Assembly (NCBI GenBank): GCA_964502215.1 | Contig: CAZCUN010000003.1 | Location: 1-64,000, forward strand | DNA: 64,000 nucleotides | Direction: 5' to 3' | DNA from: JAALLB01 sp964502215 | GTDB taxonomy: Bacteria; Pseudomonadota; Alphaproteobacteria; Rhizobiales; Rhizobiaceae | In this document: positions 35,626-43,663 of the stretch, in pieces | How the letters are laid out: each line of letters begins with the position of its first letter | Numbering within the stretch: position 1 is the first letter of the stretch | Notes under the pieces: model-generated | Seen by the model: the letters and a program-made list of their open reading frames with translations, nothing else | What the model was told of the DNA's origin: nothing | Databases searched by the model: none | Program-made: the position numbers and the translations under genes

Positions 35626-37082
35626 CATTAATTCTTGATCACGACCGCGCTGGTGGCTACTGGGGTTCAGTCTATGCCTTTACAGCAATCAAAGGATTGC
35701 AGGTAATCATTGACGGGCCTGTTGGTTGCGAAAACTTACCAGTGACGTCGGTCCTACACTATACGGATGCCTTACCCCCTCATGAGCTTCCAATCGTAGT
35801 GACGGGTCTTGGAGAAGAAGAACTTGGCCAACACGGTACAGAGGGTGCTATGCGCAGATCGCGCAAAACACTCGATCCTGATCTTCCCGCCGTGGTCGTC
35901 ACTGGTTCAATTGCAGAAATGATTGGCGGGGGTGTTACGCCAGAAGGTGCTAATGTTCAGCGTTTTCTACCTCGCACAATCGACGAAGACCAATGGCAGT
36001 CTGCTGATAGAGCATTAAAATGGTTATGGACAGAATTCGGTCCTAAGAAGGGCAGAGTGCCTGCACTTAAAACGCGCAAAGAAGGCGAAAAGCCAAAGGT
36101 CAATATTATTGGCCCTATGTATGGCACGTTCAACATGCCGTCTGATGTTGCTGAAATGAAAAGACTGGTTGAGGGTATCGGTGCTGAAGTTAATATGACT
36201 TTCCCGCTAGGTTCTCACCTTGCAGACATTAATAAATTACCACAAGCGGAAGCAAACATTTGTATGTATCGTGAGTTTGGTCGCTTACTTTGTGAAGCGC
36301 TAGATAGGCCTTATTTACAAGCGCCGATGGGCATTCATTCCACAACTGCTTTCTTGCGCAAGTTGGGTGATATGTTGGGGTTAGATCCTGAGCCGTTCAT
36401 TGAGCAAGAAAAGCATACAACGCTTAAACCTATGTGGGATCTATGGCGCTCTGTTACGCAAGATTTCCTTGGTACGGTAAGCTTTGCTGTTGTCGCAAAT
36501 GAAACTTATACTCGTGGGCTTAAAAACTTCCTTGAAGAAGAAATGGGCATGCCATGTAGCTTTGCCGTTTCACGTGTTGCAGGTAAAAAAACCGATAACG
36601 TCGAAGTCCAAGAACTTTTGGCAGAAAAAATGCCAATGATTGTTTTTGGTTCATACAACGAACGTATGTATATCGCAGATCAAGGATCACGCTCGACCTT
36701 CATGGCAGCATCGTTTCCAGGCGCTGCAATTAGACGCCACATCGGAACGCCGTTCATGGGTTATTCAGGCGCGAGTTATCTCATTCAAGAAATCTGTAAT
36801 TCACTCTTTGATGTGCTGTTTAATATCTTGCCACTTCAAAGTCAGATGGATGCAACAGCTTCGGTAACGCCAGCCCAAAGCAACAATACACTTCCATGGG
36901 ACAGCGATGCACGTGTGAAACTTGATGAGGTAATCGACAAAGAACCTATTCTTGTTCGTATCTCGGCTGCAAAAACATTGCGCGATAAAGTCGAGCAAGA
37001 TGCGCTGGACGAAGGCGAAGACCGCGTTACCGTAAAGCGCGTTATAGCTTCAAATAATACAATTTCCAGAAAGGTCGCATGA
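35622..37082 (+). CDS. bchZ: Chlorophyllide reductase subunit BchZ
   Basis: Second catalytic subunit of chlorophyllide a reductase, 486 residues. It shows GPVGCENLPVTSVLHYTDALPPHE near the N-terminus (cluster and substrate region), VTGSIAEMIGGGV, NIIGPMYGTFN, and a C-terminal domain ending with the DPOR-B-like helical segment. It is coupled to bchY by ATGA; pufQ starts 37 bp later behind AGGAGG. Confidence 0.95.
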   Translation: MTLILDHDRAGGYWGSVYAFTAIKGLQVIIDGPVGCENLPVTSVLHYTDALPPHELPIVVTGLGEEELGQHGTEGAMRRSRKTLDPDLPAVVVTGSIAEMIGGGVTPEGANVQRFLPRTIDEDQWQSADRALKWLWTEFGPKKGRVPALKTRKEGEKPKVNIIGPMYGTFNMPSDVAEMKRLVEGIGAEVNMTFPLGSHLADINKLPQAEANICMYREFGRLLCEALDRPYLQAPMGIHSTTAFLRKLGDMLGLDPEPFIEQEKHTTLKPMWDLWRSVTQDFLGTVSFAVVANETYTRGLKNFLEEEMGMPCSFAVSRVAGKKTDNVEVQELLAEKMPMIVFGSYNERMYIADQGSRSTFMAASFPGAAIRRHIGTPFMGYSGASYLIQEICNSLFDVLFNILPLQSQMDATASVTPAQSNNTLPWDSDARVKLDEVIDKEPILVRISAAKTLRDKVEQDALDEGEDRVTVKRVIASNNTISRKVA

Positions 37083-37119
37083 TGACCTTTCTAATAAAAT
37101 TCAATCAGGAGGAAAACAA

Positions 37120-37332
37120 ATGTCAGTAGCTGATTTTGAAAGAACGACAACAAGTCACAGCGCAACAATGGGCGAAACATTTTTGCGCAATGCCTTAGTT
37201 GGGTTGCTTATTGCAGTCGCATTGATTGCTTTGGGTTTTGCAAGATTAACAGGAAAGACTTTTCCTGAATCACTTTGGAAAGAAGCCAAACAAACTGCAC
37301 ATGCAGTGGTTGGTTACGCTTTCAAATACTAA
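37120..37332 (+). CDS. pufQ: PufQ, regulator/chaperone of pigment-complex formation
   Basis: A 70-residue protein with one membrane helix (about 24-43, NALVGLLIAVALIALGFARLTG) and a polar N-terminus, matching PufQ in length, topology and position between bchZ and pufB. PufQ is needed for normal bacteriochlorophyll and B875 formation in Rhodobacter. Its ribosome site is AGGAGG at 37106-37111. Confidence 0.88.
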   Translation: MSVADFERTTTSHSATMGETFLRNALVGLLIAVALIALGFARLTGKTFPESLWKEAKQTAHAVVGYAFKY

Positions 37333-37350
37333 ACAGGTTTTCTGTTTAGT
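37328..37350 (+). promoter_or_regulatory. Hairpin at the pufQ stop
   Basis: ACTAAACAG (37328-37336) pairs perfectly with CTGTTTAGT (37342-37350) around a 5-base loop and includes the pufQ stop codon. The 129-bp pufQ-pufB gap holds two more small stems (TCTCCA/TGGAGA and TGGTTC/GAACCA). They may shape mRNA processing between pufQ and pufBA; no T-run follows. Confidence 0.5.
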
Positions 37351-37461
37351 TCTTCGTAATTTCTCCACTTAACCTTGGAGAGATATTGGTTCAAGTGAAC
37401 CAAACCTGGCCGCAGGGTTGTTTAGCGGTAATGGCCGAAAGGCTGAGACTAGGAGGTTTCT

Positions 37462-37680
37462 ATGGCTAGTCCCGAAACTGGGTCCATGACTGGTTTAACC
37501 AGTGGTGAGGCTCGTGAGTTCCACCGGATCTTCATGAAAAGCACAATCGCATTTACAGGTTGGGCTTTTGCTGCACACGTTCTTGTGCACCTATGGCGTC
37601 CGTGGCTCTACAATGATGGCAGTGCAACAACGTCTTCACTGATGGAAAATATTTCATCTGTGATTTCAGCACTTGTTTAA
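37462..37680 (+). CDS. pufB: LH1 (B875) antenna beta polypeptide, with C-terminal tail
   Basis: The beta subunit of the core antenna. Seen features: the N-terminal GLTSGEAREFHRIFMKS, His39 as bacteriochlorophyll ligand in FAAHVLVH, and WRPWL (45-49) at the periplasmic end of the single helix. Known beta polypeptides usually stop within a few residues of WRPW; this one continues for 23 residues (50-72) to a total of 72. A strong AGGAGG precedes the ATG. pufA follows after 14 bp. Confidence 0.95.
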   Translation: MASPETGSMTGLTSGEAREFHRIFMKSTIAFTGWAFAAHVLVHLWRPWLYNDGSATTSSLMENISSVISALV

Positions 37681-37694
37681 GGAGAAAATGAATC

Positions 37695-37877
37695 ATGTAT
37701 AAAATCTGGCTCTTTTTTGATCCGCGACGCGTGCTTGTAGCACTGGCTGTCTTTTTGTTCACCTTGGCAATTTTGATTCATTTCATTTTGCTTAGCACTG
37801 AGCGCTACAACTGGTTTGACGTAAACTCATTGGCTTCAATTTCTGAAGTTGCCCCAGCCGAAAAGCTGATTGGGTGA
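37695..37877 (+). CDS. pufA: LH1 (B875) antenna alpha polypeptide
   Basis: A 60-residue alpha subunit with the N-terminal YKIWLFFDPRRVL motif, one membrane helix, and His29 as bacteriochlorophyll ligand in LAILIHF. The C-terminal region STERYNWFD is typical of LH1 alpha. It forms the ring around the reaction centre with PufB. GGAGAAAATGAATC precedes its ATG. Confidence 0.97.
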   Translation: MYKIWLFFDPRRVLVALAVFLFTLAILIHFILLSTERYNWFDVNSLASISEVAPAEKLIG

Positions 37878-37892
37878 TGTCACTACCAATCT

Positions 37893-37923
37893 CAGCAGGC
37901 GGTTATAATCTAGCCGCCTGCTG
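37893..37923 (+). promoter_or_regulatory. pufA-pufL intercistronic mRNA hairpin
   Basis: CAGCAGGCGG (37893-37902) and CCGCCTGCTG (37914-37923) form a perfect 10-bp GC-rich stem with an 11-base loop and no T-run. In Rhodobacter an equivalent hairpin protects the pufBA mRNA from 3' decay and sets the antenna to reaction-centre ratio. Confidence 0.8.
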
Positions 37924-37962
37924 AAAACCTAAACGAAATAAAACACTATTTGGAGATGGGCC

Positions 37963-38856
37963 ATGGCCTTATTAAGCTTCGAACGAAAATATCGTGTCCG
38001 TGGAGGCACGTTACTGGGTGGTGACCTGTTCGATTTTTGGGCAGGACCCTTTTACGTAGGATTTTTTGGAGTCCTCACAATCTTTTTTGCAACCCTTGGA
38101 ACTGCGTTGATTATTTATGGCGCTGCTTTGGGTGATACTTGGAATATTTGGCAAATTAACATAAGCCCGCCGGCAGCTGAATACGGTCTGTCGATGGCGC
38201 CGATGCGAGAGGGAGGATTATGGCAAATCATAACCTTCTGTGGAACATTTGCCTTTATATCTTGGGCGCTGAGAGAGGTAGAAATCTGCCGCAAACTTGG
38301 CATGGGATATCATGTTCCTTTTGCATTCAGCATTGCTATTCTGGCTTTTGTTACACTAAATATTTTCCGTCCAATCTTGATGTATATCAAGGATGGCGGT
38401 GAATCAGGTTGGAGTCACGGTTTTCCATATGGCATTTACTCACACTTGGAGTGGGTGAATAACGTTGGTTATGCTTACGGTAACTTCCATTACAACCCAG
38501 CACATATGATTGCGATTACATTCTTCTTTACCACAACACTAGCCTTAGCGCTTCATGGTGGTCTGGTGCTGTCATCGACAAACCCAGGTGCAGGTCAGGA
38601 AGTTAAAACCCCTGAGCACGAAGATACATATTTCAGAGATTTCATCGGCTATTCAGTAGGCACACTCGGCATTCACCGTGTTGGTTTGTTCCTAGCTCTA
38701 ATGGCTGTTTTCTGGAGTGCCGTTTGTATCATTATCTCTGGTCCATTCTGGGAAGATGCTTGGAGTGATTGGTGGTCATGGTGGTTAGAATTACCAGTAT
38801 TCCCTCAAGATGATCTGGTCCGTGAAATTGGCGATCTGCCATACCTAGACGAATAA
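37963..38856 (+). CDS. pufL: Photosynthetic reaction centre L subunit, enlarged
   Basis: Five-helix core subunit binding the special pair, accessory pigments and QA/QB branch with PufM. Start MALLSFERKYRVRGG is canonical. Pigment His residues are in SHLEWVNN (161) and FHYNPAH (176, 181 region); Fe/quinone His in LALHGG and GIHRVG. It has 297 residues against about 275-282 in the family. The extra length is a roughly 7-residue insertion at about 141-150 (YIKDGGESGW) and a C-terminal tail after LELP (about 278-297). Both lie on the periplasmic side by family topology. Confidence 0.96.
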   Translation: MALLSFERKYRVRGGTLLGGDLFDFWAGPFYVGFFGVLTIFFATLGTALIIYGAALGDTWNIWQINISPPAAEYGLSMAPMREGGLWQIITFCGTFAFISWALREVEICRKLGMGYHVPFAFSIAILAFVTLNIFRPILMYIKDGGESGWSHGFPYGIYSHLEWVNNVGYAYGNFHYNPAHMIAITFFFTTTLALALHGGLVLSSTNPGAGQEVKTPEHEDTYFRDFIGYSVGTLGIHRVGLFLALMAVFWSAVCIIISGPFWEDAWSDWWSWWLELPVFPQDDLVREIGDLPYLDE

Positions 38857-38870
38857 GGAGAAGGTGAGTC

Positions 38871-39812
38871 ATGAAAGAATATCAAAACATCTTCACTGCC
38901 ATTCAGGTACAGGGACAGCCCGAAATGGGCATCCCTCTACCAAGAGGCGATGACCCTCGCATTGGCAAGGGATCAATGAATTACCTTGCTGGTAAAATTG
39001 GTAACGCTCAAATTGGTCCAATATACCTAGGAACTTTAGGAGTGATCTCGTTGATCTCCTTCCTTTTGGCCTTCAATATCATAGGGCTGAATTATTGGAT
39101 GCAAGTGGGTTGGGATCCAGTCCAATTTGTTAGACAGTTATTCTGGCTATCACTTGATCCGCCAGCAGCAAAATATGGTCTATCAATATTGCCTCCGCTT
39201 AAAGAGGGCGGGTGGTTTATGATTGCGGGCTTCTTCTTAACTGTGAGTGTGCTTACTTGGTGGCTGCGTACTTATCGCCGCGCTAAGGCGCTTGGTCTTG
39301 GGATGCATGTTCCAATTGCTTTTGCTTCAGCAATCTGGCTCTTTCTTGTATTGGGTTTCATTCGCCCAATCTTAATGGGCAGTTGGAGCGAAGCTGTTCC
39401 TTACGGTGTGTTTTCGCATCTTGATTGGACGAACAATTTTTCATTAATTTATGGAAACTTGTTCTATAATCCATTCCATGCGCTATCGATTGTATTCTTA
39501 TACGGATCGGCATTATTGTTCGCGATGCACGGTGCAACTATTCTGGCTGTTAGCCGTTATGGTGGTGAGCGTGAGATTGAGCAGATAACCAACCGTGGTA
39601 CTGCATCAGAACGCGCTGCTCTTTTCTGGAGATGGACCATGGGCTTTAACGCAACCATGGAATCCATTCACCGTTGGGCTTGGTGGTTCGCAATGTTAAC
39701 GACCTTAACAGGCGGTATCGGTATCTTACTTACAGGTACAGTCGTTGATGATTGGTCAGCATGGGCAATTAAACATGGTGTGCTTCACGAAAGCGGCACA
39801 AACATTCGATAG
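38871..39812 (+). CDS. pufM: Photosynthetic reaction centre M subunit
   Basis: A 313-residue partner of PufL with the canonical start KEYQNIFTAIQVQG, FRPILMGSWSEAVPYG, accessory-pigment His in FSHLDWTNN, special-pair His in YNPFHALS, the charge-transfer Tyr in FLYGSALL, and Fe-ligand residues in AMHGATILAVSRYGGEREIEQ. It is most like Rhodobacterales-type M. No pufC or pufX frame follows; a terminator comes 24 bp later. Confidence 0.97.
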   Translation: MKEYQNIFTAIQVQGQPEMGIPLPRGDDPRIGKGSMNYLAGKIGNAQIGPIYLGTLGVISLISFLLAFNIIGLNYWMQVGWDPVQFVRQLFWLSLDPPAAKYGLSILPPLKEGGWFMIAGFFLTVSVLTWWLRTYRRAKALGLGMHVPIAFASAIWLFLVLGFIRPILMGSWSEAVPYGVFSHLDWTNNFSLIYGNLFYNPFHALSIVFLYGSALLFAMHGATILAVSRYGGEREIEQITNRGTASERAALFWRWTMGFNATMESIHRWAWWFAMLTTLTGGIGILLTGTVVDDWSAWAIKHGVLHESGTNIR

Positions 39813-39835
39813 AATATTATCGAAACTTCAAAATC

Positions 39836-39865
39836 AAAAGGCGCTTCTAAGAAGCGCCTTTTTTT
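39836..39865 (+). terminator. Rho-independent terminator of the puf superoperon
   Basis: AAAAGGCGCTTC (39836-39847) pairs perfectly with GAAGCGCCTTTT (39851-39862) around a TAA loop and runs into more T residues. It closes the crtEF-bchCXYZ-pufQBALM transcript. Confidence 0.9.
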
Positions 39866-39888
39866 ATGTCAGATTTTATATGAAAGAC

Positions 39889-40227
39889 TTATGTAAATTC
39901 AGGCGGTATGAAAAATCGATTAAGTTTTACAGCCAAGGCTATTGGGCCTGTATAAAATAACTTTCGCTTAAAAAAAGCTTCTTGACCCGTTGTTCTGCCC
40001 ATCACCATATCTATGTAAGTTTGCGCAGACATCTTTAATGTAAGAGTTGGGTTGTCATGCTCGCCTTTATGCAAAGCACATTGATCATTTTTGATTTCAG
40101 CGAAGAAAATATCACCTTCTTCACCTGAAAGTTTAAACTGTAAAATAGCTTCAATCCCTGGCGCTGCTTTCGGGTTGAAGCGCGAGGGCATTCCTGCAAT
40201 TATTTGCTGAATCGATGGATCATTCAT
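39889..40227 (-). CDS. SCP2 sterol-binding-domain protein
   Basis: A 112-residue protein with the SCP2 fold pattern: IEAILQFKLSGEEGD, the LHKGEHDNPTLTLKMSAQTYIDMVMG centre, and TTGQEAFFKRKLFYTGPIALAVKLNRFF, which lines the hydrophobic lipid pocket. An in-frame ATG at 40248 would add seven residues. It sits between the puf terminator and a divergent methyltransferase gene. A lipid or isoprenoid carrier role is possible, but no ligand can be read. Confidence 0.82.
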   Translation of the reverse strand: MNDPSIQQIIAGMPSRFNPKAAPGIEAILQFKLSGEEGDIFFAEIKNDQCALHKGEHDNPTLTLKMSAQTYIDMVMGRTTGQEAFFKRKLFYTGPIALAVKLNRFFIPPEFT

Positions 40228-40339
40228 ATTATTAACATATTGAATCAACTATATTATCTTTAAAATTCAATATACCATTCGTCATGATAACATGCAAAAA
40301 TAATGTAGAGTTTTTAAGCAATTAAGCAAGAGTTACGCT

Positions 40340-40972
40340 ATGGATGAATTTCGATATTTCCTCGGTCTTGTGTTGGTTTTAATCATGCCAATTGTCATTG
40401 CTTTTTGGGTGGTAATTCATGGTGGCTCAAAGCAATGGCGCAAGCGTAGCCCTGAGATGGCTTATTCTTTTGCAGGTTGCTTTATATTAATTGTCACATT
40501 GCTTGCTTGGTCATTTCGTAAGCAATTGCTGGGCTTAGACCTTGGGTTTAATAGCGTTCTGTTTCTAATTGGAGCTGCTATTTATATTGCATCTTTTGCA
40601 CTTTGGAGGCCTGTTAAAAAGCATTTGGATTTCAAAACTTTTGCAGGTGTGCCTGAGATAACCAATACAAAAATTGAACTGATTAAAGATGGGCCTTTTG
40701 CTATTGTTCGCCATCCCAGATATTTAATGGTCGCGATTGGTGTTGTTGGATGGTGCTTGATGATCAATTATTCTGGTGGCTATTGGATCGGAGCATTCTC
40801 AATCGCAGGATTATTTTTAATTGTATGGTTGGAAGAAAAAGATCTGGTTCTGCGGTTTGGAGACGACTATCGCGCATACCAAAAACAAGTGCCACAACTT
40901 GTACCAAGGCTTGCAGGTCTAAAGCAGTTTTGGAATGAGAATTTTAAAAGTTCAGATCAGGGTAGCGATTAA
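40340..40972 (+). CDS. ICMT/PEMT-family membrane methyltransferase
   Basis: A 210-residue polytopic protein with about five membrane helices and the C-terminal isoprenylcysteine-methyltransferase-like motif FAIVRHPRYLM followed by LEEKDLVLRFGDDYRAYQKQVPQLVP. Such enzymes methylate lipids or prenylated compounds with S-adenosylmethionine at the membrane. It is divergent from the SCP2 gene, and its last 29 bp overlap the 3' end of idi on the other strand. The substrate is unknown. Confidence 0.8.
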   Translation: MDEFRYFLGLVLVLIMPIVIAFWVVIHGGSKQWRKRSPEMAYSFAGCFILIVTLLAWSFRKQLLGLDLGFNSVLFLIGAAIYIASFALWRPVKKHLDFKTFAGVPEITNTKIELIKDGPFAIVRHPRYLMVAIGVVGWCLMINYSGGYWIGAFSIAGLFLIVWLEEKDLVLRFGDDYRAYQKQVPQLVPRLAGLKQFWNENFKSSDQGSD

Positions 40973-41549
40973 GATAAATTCTGAACCAAGGCGTATAATG
41001 AGCAGGGTTCTTTTTCATATTCGCTTTTAATTCATCCCCCGTTACCCATTTGATTTCACAAACCTCTTCAGGATTTAAATTCTCTTGAATATCTTGCTTT
41101 TTTACATCAGCCCTAAACATATGAACCCGCTCGCGCTCCCATAAACCACCACCAACATTTGCAGAATATTCAACGATCAAACGTTCTTCTACTGGAACTG
41201 TGAATCCAAGCTCTTCTTTAAGTCTACGATGCGCAGCTGTTTCAATATCCTCTCCAAAATGCGGGTGCGTGCAACAGGTGTTTGCCCACTGGCCGCCACA
41301 GTGATATTTCCCAAAAGCGCGACGTTGTATGAGTAATTTATCTCCATCAAAGATAAACACAGACAAAGCTAAATGATGTACCCCTTCAATATGCGCCTGT
41401 ATTTTTTCAATAGGATAAAGTGTTTCGTCCGCATTAATTCCAGGGATCATAATCGGTGGATTAGTCGGCGATAGTTCACACGCGTCCATTGCATCTTGAT
41501 CTGGCCCATCAGGTGCATCTGGAGTTAGATATAAAACTTCATCAAGCAT
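40944..41549 (-). CDS. idi: Isopentenyl-diphosphate delta-isomerase, type I
   Basis: Interconverts isopentenyl and dimethylallyl diphosphate, balancing precursors for GGPP synthesis. The 201-residue Nudix-fold protein has the metal and active-site Cys segment GGQWANTCCTHPHFGED, the Nudix helix AAHRRLKEELGF, and the catalytic Glu in WERERVHMF. It is the last gene of the long puh/bch operon, 29 bp after hemA. Confidence 0.95.
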   Translation of the reverse strand: MLDEVLYLTPDAPDGPDQDAMDACELSPTNPPIMIPGINADETLYPIEKIQAHIEGVHHLALSVFIFDGDKLLIQRRAFGKYHCGGQWANTCCTHPHFGEDIETAAHRRLKEELGFTVPVEERLIVEYSANVGGGLWERERVHMFRADVKKQDIQENLNPEEVCEIKWVTGDELKANMKKNPAHYTPWFRIYLNRYPDLNF

Positions 41550-41578
41550 TTCTTCAATCTTCTTATTCTACAACTATT

Positions 41579-42793
41579 TTATGCAACAGCGCGTGATAGT
41601 GCGCACTGTGACCATAGTTCAGAAAGGGCATTTACCAAGTGATTAATGTCAGCTTCTGTATGAACAGGTGAAGGTGTAATGCGCAAACGTTCCGTGCCTT
41701 CAGGAACAGTTGGATAATTTATTGGTTGAACATAAACACCATATTGATCAAGCAAAAGGTCAGAAATGAATTTACATTTTTTAGCATCACCCACCATAAC
41801 AGGCACAATATGACTGTCGTTTGCCATGTGAGGCACACCAACTGCGTCAAGCTTTTCACGCAAAATCTTAACGTTAGCACGTTGTTGCATGCGTTCTTCT
41901 GAACTATCTTTCAAATGCTTTATAGAAGCTGTTGCACCAGCAGCAAGTGCAGGAGGAAGAGCGGTTGAAAAGATGAAACCTGATGCAAATGATCTGACAA
42001 AATCAATCATATTGCGTGACCCCGTAATATAACCACCCATCACGCCGTAAGCTTTGCCAAGTGTACCTTGGATGAGTGTGACACGATCCATCAAGCCTTC
42101 ACGTTCAGCAATCCCGCCGCCACGAGGGCCATAAAGGCCTACAGCGTGAACTTCATCAAGATAAGTCATTGCGCCGTATTTATCAGCCACATCACAAATC
42201 TCTTTGATAGGGGCAATATCACCGTCCATCGAATAAACGGATTCGAAAGCAACGATTTTAGCAGCGTCTGGATCGCAATCATCAAGTCTACGCTCAAGAT
42301 CACGAACATCATTATGCTTCCAGATGTTCTTATTTGCACGCGAGTGACGAATGCCTTCAATCATTGAAGCGTGGTTGTCGCTGTCTGAGAGAATAACTGA
42401 GTTTGGAAGACGCGCACCCAATGTTGAAAGCGCTGCCCAGTTTGCCACATAACCAGAGGTCAGCAACAGTGCAGCTTCCTTGGCATGAAGATCAGCAAGT
42501 TCTTCTTCTAGTAATACATGATAATGGTTCGTGCCAGAGATATTGCGGGTGCCACCAGCACCTGCGCCACATTTTTCAAGCGCATGATGCATGGCACCCA
42601 GCGTATCAGGGTGTTGCCCCATGCCAAGATAATCATTTGAACACCAAACGGTCACATCAGATACACAGCCGTCATCATGGCGCTTTGCAGAAGGGAAGTT
42701 TCCTTTATTGCGTTCAAGGTCAGCAAATACGCGGTAATTTCCTGCTTCTTTCAAAGCATCCAATTGCTTTTTAAATTCTTCTTCAAAGTTCAT
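41579..42793 (-). CDS. hemA: 5-aminolevulinate synthase
   Basis: PLP enzyme condensing glycine and succinyl-CoA, the alphaproteobacterial (C4) entry to tetrapyrroles. The 404-residue product has CSNDYLGMG, the Gly-rich GAGAGGTRNISG, LDEVHAVGLYG (PLP Asp) and the Schiff-base Lys247 in GTLGKAYGVMGG. The ATG at 42793 lies behind GGGAGATAGTT; a longer frame upstream is not supported. Its place in the PGC suggests co-regulation with pigment demand. Confidence 0.96.
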   Translation of the reverse strand: MNFEEEFKKQLDALKEAGNYRVFADLERNKGNFPSAKRHDDGCVSDVTVWCSNDYLGMGQHPDTLGAMHHALEKCGAGAGGTRNISGTNHYHVLLEEELADLHAKEAALLLTSGYVANWAALSTLGARLPNSVILSDSDNHASMIEGIRHSRANKNIWKHNDVRDLERRLDDCDPDAAKIVAFESVYSMDGDIAPIKEICDVADKYGAMTYLDEVHAVGLYGPRGGGIAEREGLMDRVTLIQGTLGKAYGVMGGYITGSRNMIDFVRSFASGFIFSTALPPALAAGATASIKHLKDSSEERMQQRANVKILREKLDAVGVPHMANDSHIVPVMVGDAKKCKFISDLLLDQYGVYVQPINYPTVPEGTERLRITPSPVHTEADINHLVNALSELWSQCALSRAVA

Positions 42794-42832
42794 AACTATC
42801 TCCCAGTCATGCATAGTATTATAAGCATTTTA

Positions 42833-43642
42833 TTATTCTACAACAATACGCGATTGTGTTTTGTCTTCATTTGTATTGACAGTTTTATCCTTTGGCATTG
42901 CCCAGCTCCAAAGTCTGGAATCTGCTATGGGTAAAACCATAAAAATATGTTCAAGTAAAGCAAGTCCTACAAGCGCTGTCAGCATTGTGATTTGTGTGTG
43001 TACAACTTGTCCATAATGTACATGAAGTAGCGCATAAATACCTGCGGCAAAAAAGACACTGCAACCAACCACAGAAGCCCAATAACCCCAGCCAATGCGG
43101 TCATTTCTAAAGTAGGACTGTAGATAAGCTAGGCGCTCTGGCATCATCTCTATAGAGAGCTTTGGAACGCCAGAAAAGACGGCAAATTTTGCACCAATTC
43201 TCATGAGCCACATGCAAGCAAAGGTTTTTGATGCCATTGCACTTCCGCCTGACATATCAATTAATATGATGATGATAAGCGCACCTAAAAGCGTGAACTC
43301 ATGATGATTAATCACATTAAAAGCGTGAACGAAACGGCTTTTCTCATTGATGTTTTCAGGGCAAGTTTCTTTGGTCTTCCCCGTTATTAATCCAGCTAAG
43401 AAAGTAAATTCTACCCAGCCCCAGATAATCAAGGCCGAAACGAAGGCCAAATAAACAGCCCAAACCTCATTATAAAAAGTGCTGGTGATTAGACCACCAA
43501 AGCCAATAAAACAAAACACTGACATAATTATCAGACGCGAGTTCATTTGCTTATCCAGCCCACGCGCAAGCCACAATATTGCCCCGGTGGAAGACCACCA
43601 AAGCAATATTACAAATAGTACTGGCATGACATAATCAGTCAT
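42833..43642 (-). CDS. puhE: Photosynthetic complex assembly protein PuhE
   Basis: A 269-residue integral membrane protein with about eight helices, matching the PuhE (DUF3623) family: VILLWWSSTGAILWLARG at the start, HHEFTLLGAL in the middle, and PERLAYLQSYF. In Rhodobacter capsulatus PuhE affects reaction-centre assembly and bacteriochlorophyll level. It lies between acsF and hemA (gaps 21 and 39 bp). Confidence 0.9.
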   Translation of the reverse strand: MTDYVMPVLFVILLWWSSTGAILWLARGLDKQMNSRLIIMSVFCFIGFGGLITSTFYNEVWAVYLAFVSALIIWGWVEFTFLAGLITGKTKETCPENINEKSRFVHAFNVINHHEFTLLGALIIIILIDMSGGSAMASKTFACMWLMRIGAKFAVFSGVPKLSIEMMPERLAYLQSYFRNDRIGWGYWASVVGCSVFFAAGIYALLHVHYGQVVHTQITMLTALVGLALLEHIFMVLPIADSRLWSWAMPKDKTVNTNEDKTQSRIVVE

Positions 43643-43663
43643 TTGCGCGAAGTGCCTTTCATA

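Noticed and set aside
39421..39480. Tyr in place of a His in PufM (SLIYGNLFYN versus SLVHGNLFYN in Rhodobacter), which looked like a lost bacteriochlorophyll ligand.
   Set aside because: Counting back from the Fe-ligand His shows that this is the variable position near M193. The true accessory-pigment His (M182, in FSHLDW) is intact, and Tyr at the variable position occurs in other species.
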